16,298 nt of DNA, from NCBI GenBank assembly GCA_052387675.1, contig JBQTIY010000020.1, forward strand, positions 1-16,298. Direction: 5' to 3'. Within the stretch, counting starts at the first letter, position 1. Every line of letters begins with the position of its first letter. This stretch comes from JBQTIY01 sp052387675 (GTDB lineage Bacteria > Planctomycetota > B15-G4). Positions 1 to 6,607 of the stretch are shown here, one piece after another. The notes beneath the pieces were generated by a model. The model ran no database searches. It saw nothing but the letters and a program-made list of their open reading frames with translations, and was not told the DNA's origin. The translations under genes and the position numbers were made by a program.

Positions 1-297
1 ACTCGGTGGCGATGCGCTGTGGAGGCCCGGCTACGCATCCCCCAGGAGTCGCCGCGGCGCTGCGCCCGATCAGCGGCACAGCGATCGCCTCAGCAATTCG
101 CCTTCAGTCATTGGCTGAGCAAACGGCGACTGCCTTCCAAAATTTGCAGCGGTGTGCGACGCGGGGGGGTGTGGGTGTGCCGCGAGTTCCGAGCCGACCT
201 CTCGGCCGCCTCGGCCGAGTCGGCGAGGTGTCTGAGCGGCACCGCCGAGCCCCCGCCGCGGGCGCACTCAGCGCTCCCCGCGGGCGCACTCAGCGCT
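1..297. other. Non-coding left flank with repeats
   Basis: No convincing gene lies here; the open frames in this stretch are low-complexity by-products of high GC. It holds an imperfect inverted repeat at 89-119 (CTCAGC arm against GCTGAG, one bulged base), the left copy of a long interspersed repeat (about 111-255) and two tandem copies of a 20-nt motif (257-298) that run into the stop codon of the DUF1501 gene. It is the 3' flank of that minus-strand gene. No U-rich terminator follows the gene, so the 193-224 stem-loop is the only obvious structure that could mark its transcript end. Confidence 0.7.
127..255. repeat. Interspersed hairpin repeat, left copy
   Basis: This stretch matches 16170-16296 near the other end of the window. 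Positions 174-255 are identical over 82 nt to 16215-16296, and a 20-nt block at 145-164 is identical to 16187-16206. Weaker similarity extends left to about 111 (TTGGCTGAGCA against TTGGCAGAGCA at 16147). Inside the identical block is a strong stem-loop: GCCGAC (193-198) pairs with GTCGGC (219-224) and TCGGCCG (202-208) with CGGCCGA (212-218), leaving a 3-nt bulge and a 3-nt loop. Both copies are intergenic, one downstream and one upstream of a gene, so a dispersed REP-like element is likelier than a gene-specific regulator. Confidence 0.85.
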
Positions 298-298
298 C
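257..298. repeat. Two tandem copies of a 20-nt GC-rich motif
   Basis: CGCGGGCGCACTCAGCGCTC occurs exactly at 257-276 and again at 279-298, a 22-nt period. The second copy reaches the first base of the DUF1501 gene's stop codon (298-300 on the complementary strand). A third copy differing at two bases lies between genes at 6541-6560. Each copy contains a GCGC-ACTCA-GCGC near-palindrome. Its role is unknown. Confidence 0.75.
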
Positions 299-1821
299 TA
301 CGCCAGCACTTTCTGAATGAGCTGCGGCTCGATGACGCCGGTGAGCTTTCGATCCAGCCCGCCGTAGGGGAAGGTGAGGCGGTGCCAGTCCAGGCCCATG
401 AGGTGCAGGACGGTGGCGTGCAGGTTGCGGATGTGGTGGCGCTCGACGGCGGCTTCCGAGCCGAGCTCGTCGGTCTCGCCGACGCTGCCCGGGCGGATAC
501 CGGCGCCGGCCATCCACATGCTGAAGCCCTTGGGATTGTGGTCGCGCCCGTCGGGGTTCTGCTGCTGTCCGGCGATGGCGAGCTGGCCGACGGGTTGGCG
601 GCCGAACTCGCCGCCCCAGATGACGAGTGTTTCGTCGAGCAGGCCGGTGCGCGCGAGATCGGTGAGCAGGCCGGCGATGGGCTGATCGACTTCGGGGCAG
701 TGGATGGAGAGGTTTTCCTCGACGCCGTGGTGGGCGTCCCAGGTTTGCTGCTGGTGTCCGCCGCCGTGGTAGATCTGCACGAAGCGCACGCCGCGCTGCA
801 CGAGGCGGCGCGCGATGAGGCACTGCCGGCCGAAGACGCCGGGAGCGACGGCGAGGCGATGCGGGCCGCGCGGCGCGTCCAGCGCGTAGAGACGGCGCAC
901 ATCTTCGGGCTCGGTGGAGAGATCGAGCGCCTCGGGAGCTGACTCCTGCATGCGGTAGGCCAGCTCGTAGCTGGCGCTGCGCGCGGCGAGTTCGCTCGTG
1001 CCCGGGTGCGCGGCGGTGTGCGCGGCGTTCAGCGCGACGAGCGTGTCGATCTGGCGCTTCTGCATTTCGCGCGAGAGGCCCGAGCGGCCGCTCTCGCCGC
1101 CCTCCGGCGAGAGGAAGAGCAGCGGGTCGCCGGTGGAGCGGAAGAGTGTGCCTTGGTAAGCGGCCGGCATGTAGCCGGCGCTCCAGTTGGCCGGGCCGGA
1201 GATGGGGCCGCCGCGCGGATCGTGCATGACCACGAAGGGCGGCAGGTCGCGCTGGCTGCTGCCCAGGCCGTGCGTGATCCACGAGCCCATGGCCGGGTGG
1301 CCCTGCAGCGCCTGGCCGGAGTTCATTTGCAGCACCGCGGAGCCGTGCGCGAAGGAATCCGTGTAGAGGCTCTTGATGACGGCCAGGCGGTCCATGTGCG
1401 CAGAGAGCGCCGGCAGAGCATCGCTGCACCACTGGCCCGTCTGGCCGTGCTGCTTGAAGCTGCGCTTGCTGCCGAGCAGCACGCTGCTCTTCACGTCATT
1501 GCGGCGCATCTCCATGTCCACCGACTGGCCGTCGCGCCGGCTGAGCTCGGGCTTGTAGTCGAAGAGGTCCATCTGCGAGGGACCGCCGAACATGAAGAGG
1601 AAGATGCAGTGCTTGGCCTTGGGCGCGAAGTGCGGGAGGCGCGCGGCGAGCGGGTCGTCGGAGCCCGCGGCCACGGCGGCGGCCGCAGCGCGCGGCAGGA
1701 AGAGACCGCCCTGACCAAGCAGCGTGAGCAGCGAGAGGCCGGCCGCACTGCGCCCGGCGGCGGAGAGCAGCTCGCGGCGTGAGAGGCCGTTGGCGGGGCA
1801 GGGCCGTGGCTCAGTCGACAT
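298..1821 (-). CDS. DUF1501 family protein, Tat-exported
   Basis: The 507-residue product belongs to the DUF1501 family, which is distantly related to the alkaline phosphatase/sulfatase superfamily and greatly expanded in Planctomycetota; its biochemical role is not established. The N-terminus has a twin-arginine signal (SRRELL at residues 14-19, then a hydrophobic stretch to about 43 and an Ala-rich cleavage zone), so it should be exported folded. Family hallmarks are the FMFGGPSQMDLFD block near residues 76-88, a central IYHGGGHQQ segment followed by WDAHHG, then IWGGEFGR and GRDHNPKGFSMW, and a C-terminal HATVLHLMGLD. Length is normal for the family. The ATG overlaps the stop of the upstream DUF1553 gene by 11 nt, so it is probably translationally coupled and co-transcribed with it. 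No defect is seen. Confidence 0.93.
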   Translation of the reverse strand: MSTEPRPCPANGLSRRELLSAAGRSAAGLSLLTLLGQGGLFLPRAAAAAVAAGSDDPLAARLPHFAPKAKHCIFLFMFGGPSQMDLFDYKPELSRRDGQSVDMEMRRNDVKSSVLLGSKRSFKQHGQTGQWCSDALPALSAHMDRLAVIKSLYTDSFAHGSAVLQMNSGQALQGHPAMGSWITHGLGSSQRDLPPFVVMHDPRGGPISGPANWSAGYMPAAYQGTLFRSTGDPLLFLSPEGGESGRSGLSREMQKRQIDTLVALNAAHTAAHPGTSELAARSASYELAYRMQESAPEALDLSTEPEDVRRLYALDAPRGPHRLAVAPGVFGRQCLIARRLVQRGVRFVQIYHGGGHQQQTWDAHHGVEENLSIHCPEVDQPIAGLLTDLARTGLLDETLVIWGGEFGRQPVGQLAIAGQQQNPDGRDHNPKGFSMWMAGAGIRPGSVGETDELGSEAAVERHHIRNLHATVLHLMGLDWHRLTFPYGGLDRKLTGVIEPQLIQKVLA

Positions 1822-4800
1822 AGGCGAACTCGTTCAAGTTGAGCAAGAGCAGGCAGAAGGCTTCGAGGGCGCGGCGCTCGGGGCCGGGGTCGGTGGCGAC
1901 GATGAGCTGCTGCGTTGTGGCCGAGTCGATGGTGAACGAGGCCACCTCGACGCCCGCGCCCCAAGTGCGCAGGCCCACGGAGCGGCCGGGCAGTGGGGCG
2001 GTGACGTCGGCTTCGAGCAGCGTCGCGCGGTCCTGCGCGCCGCTGCTGTTATCGGCCTCGATGGAGGCCGACACGCGTGAGCCGTAAACGGTGAGCCGTG
2101 CGGTCAACCACTCTCCTAGCGCGAAGCTGAGCGGCGCGGTGGCGAGAGTTGCTGGCGCGGGCAGCGATGTCCCGGGCTCGGCCCCGGGGACCGAGCCGTC
2201 CGGCACGGGATGCAGCACGAGGCGGGCCGTGCCGGCCAGCGGTTCAAGACGCAGCTCGATGCCGGTGATGTCGTCGCCCTCGGGTGCGGCGCGCACGACG
2301 AGCGAGACCAACTCGCTGCCCGCCTCAAGGCGCAGGCGGGCCGCGAACGCGGCGTCGGCCGCGCCCGCGTCGAGGAGCGCCGTCGGGCCTCGCAAGAGAT
2401 CCAATTCGCGCGTCGAGTTGTACTGGCCGCCCCACACGCCGCTCGTCACGGTCCATTCGCCGGCCGGCACGCGCAGGATGTCGGCGCCCCCAAGTTGCGC
2501 GAGGTAGGCCACATCCACGCGCGAGGGGACCTGCGCATGGAAGTGCATGGTCGGCCGGCGCTTCGAGAACTCGGCCACGAGCTCGGCCATGTGCCGCTGC
2601 GCGACGTCGAACTCTTCGGCCGTGGGGGCGCGTGCCAGCGCCCGCTCGAAAGCGCGCCGGATGGTGCGCGCGGGATCGAGGCCCACTTCGGCCTCGACCG
2701 AGCGAGCGAAGGCCGAGGCGTGCTCGTTGAGGAAGTCGCCGTTCAGCAGCAAGAGCGCCTGGCTGGGCACGGTCGTGGTGGCGCGCGTGGCCACCGAGAG
2801 CGAGGGATTGGGGCCATCGAAGGTCTCGATGAGCGGGTCGGCCATGTTGCGCTTCACAAAGCCGTAGATGCTGCGCCGGTCGCGCTCGCTGGAGCTGGAC
2901 AGCTCCCAGCCCTCGCCCGGTCGCGAGGCGCCGCCGAGCACTTCACGATTGAGGTGCGGAAAGAAGCCGCGGCCGCCGCGCTCGGGATTCAGCCGCCCGC
3001 TCGTGACCAGCACCGCGTCACGCAGGGCCTCGGCGGGCAGGCGCCGGGCATGCGTGCGCCAGAGCAGCGCGTTGCCCGGGTCGGCGGCCTGCGCGGCGGG
3101 CTCATTGACGGCGCTGGCCATGCGCCAGGCGTAGCTCGTGAGGATGACCCGATGGAGCTGCTTGAGGCTGCCTCGGTTGCGCCGGAACTCCAGGGCCAGC
3201 CAATCCAGTAACGCGGGATGGGTCGGCGGCTCGCCGGCGCGGCCGAAGTCGTTGGGCGTGGGCACCAGTCCGCGCCCGAAATGCTGCTGCCAGATGCGGT
3301 TCACGAAGACGCGCTCAGTGAGCGGGTTGCTGTCCGCGCTGAGCCAGTCGGCCAGGACGCGGCGCCAGCCGAGACTGCTGCGCTGCGCCGAGAGCGGCGG
3401 CAGGCGCGGTCGCGCGGCATCGGCGCTCGCCGCCAGGACGGCCGGGAAGGCCGGCTGCACAAGCGGGCCGGGCGTGGAGGCGCGCCCGCGAATGAGCACG
3501 TGCGTCGGCACGCGCCACGGGCCCTGTTCCTTGAGCGTGAGGGCCCACTCCAGGCTGCCTTCGAAGGAGAGTTTGGCTTCCTCGATGTTGCGCCGCATGA
3601 GTAGCAGTGCATGCCGGTCCGCGTAGGGCAGGGCCGCTTCGGACTCTTCCGGCGTCGGCGGGCTGCGGCCGGGCTGCTGCGCCAAGAGCAGGGCGGCGCC
3701 CTTGGCGAGGAGTTCGTCTCCGGCGCGGCGCTCGGCTTGAATGAAGGCGGCGCGCTCGCGCTCCCAGTCCAGCTTCTTGCGTTCGGTCAAGTCGAGCGGC
3801 GTCAGCGTGGGTGATTCCAGCGTGTAGACGGGCTTGGCGTAACGGCGCACGTTCTGCACGAAAGCCTGCAAGCTGTAGAAGTCCTCTTGGCGGAGCGGAT
3901 CGAACTTGTGGTCGTGGCAGCGCGCGCAGCCGAGTGTGAGCCCCAGAAAGCCCTCGCTCACGCCGCGCACCATGTCGTCCAGCTCGTCGTAGAGAGCTTG
4001 ATCGCCGTCGTCAGGCTCGTCGTCCCACACACCCAGGCGCCAGAAGCCGGTGGCCACGAGCGAGTCGCGCGTGACGGGTTCCAGTTCGTCGCCGGCGAGT
4101 TGCGCGCGCAAAAAGTCGTCAAAGGGCAGGTCGGCGTTGAGCGCCTCGATGACCCAGTCGCGATAGCGCCAGGCGGCGGGCTTCTCGGCGTCGCGCTCGT
4201 AGCCATTGGTCTGCGCGTAACGCACGACGTCGAGCCAATGGCGGGCCCAGTGTTCGCCATACTCGGGCCGGGCGAGGAACTCGTCGACGAGGTGCGCCCA
4301 GTGCGCTTCGCTCGGGTCGGCCGCGAAGGCCTGCACCTGCTCGAGCGTGGGGGGCAGCCCGAGCAGATCAAAGGAGAGGCGCCGCACGAGCGTGCGCGGG
4401 TCGGCGGGCGGTGCGGGCGACAGGCCGCGCTGCTCCAACTCGTCGAAGAGAAAGTTGTCGATGGGCTGGCGCGCCAGGGCCTCGAAGGCCGTGGCCGGCA
4501 CTGTCGGTTGCTGGATGGGCTGGAAGGCCCACCAAGAGCGGCCCGCTTCGACATCGATGCCGCCTTCGTGCGCCGGCGCCGGCTCGACGTGCTCCCACGC
4601 GGGCCAGGGCGCGCCGCGCCGCACCCACTCCTCCAGCACGGCCACGTCGCTGGGCGAGAGTCGCCCGCTCGGCGGCATTTGCAGATCAGGGTCCGTGTAA
4701 CGCACGGCGCGCACGAGCCGGCTGGCCTCAATGTCGCCGGGCACCAGCGCCGGCCCCAAGTCTCCGCCTGCCACGAGCGAGGCCGTGCCGGTCATGCGCA

Positions 4801-5329
4801 GGCCGCCCTTGAGCTTGACGGCTTCCGGGCCGTGGCAGTCGAAGCAGTTGTTGGCCAAGATCGGCCGCACCTGCTCCTCGAAGAAGCGCGCCTCCGCGGC
4901 GCTGGGCTCCGGCGTGTCGCCGGCCCATGGCGCGCCGAGAGTCACCCAGCGTTCGAAGGCGTCGATCTCGGCCTGGGCCAATCGATTGTCGGGCGGCATC
5001 TGGAGATCGCGGTCGTCGTAGCGCACGGCGCGCACGAGGAGGCTGGCGGCCGCATCGCCGGGCACGAGCGCCGCGCCCGACTCGCCGCCCTTGAGCATGG
5101 CGTCGCGGGAGTCCAAGCGGAGGCTGGCACGCAGCTTCTTGGCGCCGGCGCTGTGGCAGCGGTAGCAGTGCTGTTCCAGCAGCGGCCGAACTTGCTCGCG
5201 GAAGAGCTGCTCGCCCTCGTCTGCCGCAGGCGCAGCCACTGGCCAGGCCGGACCGACCACCGCCAAACCGCACAGGCTGAGTCCGGACACAAGTCCCAGG
5301 GCAGTGTTCACCAGCACGCGCGGCAGCAT
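1811..5329 (-). CDS. PSCyt1-DUF1549-DUF1553 cytochrome-like protein
   Basis: This is a large exported planctomycete-type protein. From the ATG at 5329 it is 1172 residues. That start precedes a clear signal peptide and has a TAGAAT hexamer 7 nt upstream; an in-frame ATG at 5401 would add 24 residues but leave only 14 nt to the divergent gene. Two tandem PSCyt1 haem-type domains follow, with CYRCH (C55, C58, H59) and CFDCH (C162, C165, H166), each with a downstream LQMPP whose Met (M111, M218) may be the axial ligand. DUF1549 spans about 291-500 and includes CARCHDHKFDP (C468, C471). DUF1553 begins near 653 (ERVFVNRIWQQHFGRG). A beta-rich segment of about 210 residues (about 936-1148) separates the main DUF1553 part from the usual terminal NEFAYVD. 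The family is often linked to glycan use, but its reaction is unknown. Confidence 0.9.
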   Translation of the reverse strand: MLPRVLVNTALGLVSGLSLCGLAVVGPAWPVAAPAADEGEQLFREQVRPLLEQHCYRCHSAGAKKLRASLRLDSRDAMLKGGESGAALVPGDAAASLLVRAVRYDDRDLQMPPDNRLAQAEIDAFERWVTLGAPWAGDTPEPSAAEARFFEEQVRPILANNCFDCHGPEAVKLKGGLRMTGTASLVAGGDLGPALVPGDIEASRLVRAVRYTDPDLQMPPSGRLSPSDVAVLEEWVRRGAPWPAWEHVEPAPAHEGGIDVEAGRSWWAFQPIQQPTVPATAFEALARQPIDNFLFDELEQRGLSPAPPADPRTLVRRLSFDLLGLPPTLEQVQAFAADPSEAHWAHLVDEFLARPEYGEHWARHWLDVVRYAQTNGYERDAEKPAAWRYRDWVIEALNADLPFDDFLRAQLAGDELEPVTRDSLVATGFWRLGVWDDEPDDGDQALYDELDDMVRGVSEGFLGLTLGCARCHDHKFDPLRQEDFYSLQAFVQNVRRYAKPVYTLESPTLTPLDLTERKKLDWERERAAFIQAERRAGDELLAKGAALLLAQQPGRSPPTPEESEAALPYADRHALLLMRRNIEEAKLSFEGSLEWALTLKEQGPWRVPTHVLIRGRASTPGPLVQPAFPAVLAASADAARPRLPPLSAQRSSLGWRRVLADWLSADSNPLTERVFVNRIWQQHFGRGLVPTPNDFGRAGEPPTHPALLDWLALEFRRNRGSLKQLHRVILTSYAWRMASAVNEPAAQAADPGNALLWRTHARRLPAEALRDAVLVTSGRLNPERGGRGFFPHLNREVLGGASRPGEGWELSSSSERDRRSIYGFVKRNMADPLIETFDGPNPSLSVATRATTTVPSQALLLLNGDFLNEHASAFARSVEAEVGLDPARTIRRAFERALARAPTAEEFDVAQRHMAELVAEFSKRRPTMHFHAQVPSRVDVAYLAQLGGADILRVPAGEWTVTSGVWGGQYNSTRELDLLRGPTALLDAGAADAAFAARLRLEAGSELVSLVVRAAPEGDDITGIELRLEPLAGTARLVLHPVPDGSVPGAEPGTSLPAPATLATAPLSFALGEWLTARLTVYGSRVSASIEADNSSGAQDRATLLEADVTAPLPGRSVGLRTWGAGVEVASFTIDSATTQQLIVATDPGPERRALEAFCLLLLNLNEFAYVD

Positions 5330-5336
5330 CGCGGCG

Positions 5337-5342
5337 ATTCTA
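5337..5342 (-). promoter_or_regulatory. Putative -10 element, near-leaderless start
   Basis: TAGAAT (five of six bases of TATAAT) on the minus strand lies 7 nt before the ATG at 5329. With normal -10 geometry, transcription would begin within about one base of the start codon. No Shine-Dalgarno sequence precedes this ATG and no good -35 box is visible. Confidence 0.45.
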
Positions 5343-5403
5343 CTCGGAGCGGTCTCGCTGGCGTGCGGTCCTCGCGGCGCCGCTGCCGCGCCGGAGTGCA
5401 TGG

Positions 5404-5409
5404 TATTTT
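5404..5409 (+). promoter_or_regulatory. Putative extended -10, leaderless start
   Basis: TATTTT with an upstream TGG (5401-5403, extended -10 form) ends 6 nt before the ATG at 5416. The predicted +1 is the A of that ATG. No Shine-Dalgarno sequence is present and no -35 match is seen. Confidence 0.45.
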
Positions 5410-5415
5410 GCGGCG

Positions 5416-6534
5416 ATGCCGAGTTCGCCGCGCGCCCCGCTCCGCAAGCTGCTGGCCGCGCTCGCCGCCACGCTCCTGGCGCTGCTGCTCGGCGAGATCC
5501 TTTGCCGCTTCAAGGCTCACCGCGACAACCAGGCCTCGATGTACGTGGGCTTCTCGGAAGAGCGCCACTTGGTGAAGGGCGAGCGCGTGGCCCTCATCGA
5601 CATCATCCGGGTTTCGGACAATGACCGGATCGTCTTCGAACTCAAGCCGAACCTGAAGGCCGTGCCCTTTACGGGCGTGCCGCTCACCACGAACAGCCAC
5701 GGCTTTCGAGGTCCCGAGGTCTCCCTCGAGGAGGAGCCCGGCACGATCACGATCATGGGATTGGGCGACTCGATCATGTTCGGCTACGGCGTCGGCGACG
5801 GGAAGAACTACCTCTCCCAGTTCGAGGCCATGCTCAACGAGCGTTATCCGCAGAAGCGCTGGCGCGTGATCAACACCGGCGTGCCGGCCTACAACACCGT
5901 GATGGAAGTGGAGACCTTGCGCACCAAGGGCCTGGCCTTCGGGCCCGATCTGGTGATCCTGAATTTGGTGCCCAATGACTTGGTCCTGCCCCAGTACGTG
6001 CGCCAAGTCGACGACGTCTTCGACCTGGGCCGCTCCTTCCTGGCCGAGCGCGTTGCGGCGCTGCTGGGCTCCGACACCAATCGCACCGGGATCGACCGCC
6101 GCGCCGGGCGCGACCCGCGTCTGGCACACCACACGACGCAGGACCACGCCAATTTGCCGGAGCAGTACAAGGCGCTGGTCGGCTTCGAGGCCTTCGCCGG
6201 CGCGCTGGCAGAGCTCAAGGCGCTCGCCGGCGAGCACGGCTTTCCGGTCGTCACTCTGTCCACGATCGAGGACCAACACTTCGGCCGCTTACTGGAGGCC
6301 GCGGCGCAGCAGGGCTTCCCCCACGTCAATCTGCTGCCCGAGATTCAGCAGTACATGTGGAAGCACCACAACAAACCCTTCAGCGCAGAGCAGCCGGAGG
6401 CCTACATGAACAGCAAGCTCGTGGTGAGCCCCAGCGACGGGCATCCCTCGCTGTTACTGCACTGGATGATCGCCGCCAAGCTGCTGGACACGCTCGAACA
6501 GCAGGGGCATATCGGCCGCCTGCTGGCCCAGTAA
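5416..6534 (+). CDS. Membrane-anchored SGNH/GDSL-type hydrolase
   Basis: The 372-residue product has an N-terminal hydrophobic segment (about 11-28) that should act as an uncleaved anchor or signal. The SGNH blocks follow in order: block I GLGDSI with nucleophile S119, block II Gly (NTG, G155), block III Asn (VPND, N187), and a C-terminal DGH with D341 and H343 as the other catalytic residues. The TNSHGFRGPE stretch near residues 92-101 is common upstream of block I in related exported SGNH proteins. The family removes acyl groups from lipids, glycans or other esters; the substrate cannot be told here. It is divergent from the DUF1553 gene and followed after 73 nt by the TPR/DUF1080 gene. The ATG lacks a Shine-Dalgarno site but has a well-placed -10-like hexamer. 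Confidence 0.88.
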   Translation: MPSSPRAPLRKLLAALAATLLALLLGEILCRFKAHRDNQASMYVGFSEERHLVKGERVALIDIIRVSDNDRIVFELKPNLKAVPFTGVPLTTNSHGFRGPEVSLEEEPGTITIMGLGDSIMFGYGVGDGKNYLSQFEAMLNERYPQKRWRVINTGVPAYNTVMEVETLRTKGLAFGPDLVILNLVPNDLVLPQYVRQVDDVFDLGRSFLAERVAALLGSDTNRTGIDRRAGRDPRLAHHTTQDHANLPEQYKALVGFEAFAGALAELKALAGEHGFPVVTLSTIEDQHFGRLLEAAAQQGFPHVNLLPEIQQYMWKHHNKPFSAEQPEAYMNSKLVVSPSDGHPSLLLHWMIAAKLLDTLEQQGHIGRLLAQ

Positions 6535-6540
6535 CCAGGC

Positions 6541-6560
6541 CGCGGGCGCACTGTGCGCTC
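6541..6560. repeat. Third copy of the 20-nt GC-rich motif
   Basis: CGCGGGCGCACTGTGCGCTC matches the tandem motif at 257-298 in 18 of 20 bases. The two changes make its core a perfect palindrome, GCGCAC-T-GTGCGC (6546-6558). It sits in the 73-nt gap after the SGNH hydrolase stop codon. It could be a short hairpin, but no T-tract follows. Confidence 0.5.
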
Positions 6561-6595
6561 ATGCGCCGTGGGTAGCGCGTTCCCCGCCGAGTGCG

Positions 6596-6601
6596 TAGAG
6601 T
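6596..6601 (+). promoter_or_regulatory. Putative -10 element, leaderless start
   Basis: TAGAGT fits TANNNT and ends 6 nt before the ATG at 6608, so the expected +1 coincides with the A of the start codon. No clear Shine-Dalgarno site precedes this gene. Confidence 0.35.
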
Positions 6602-6607
6602 TTCGGC

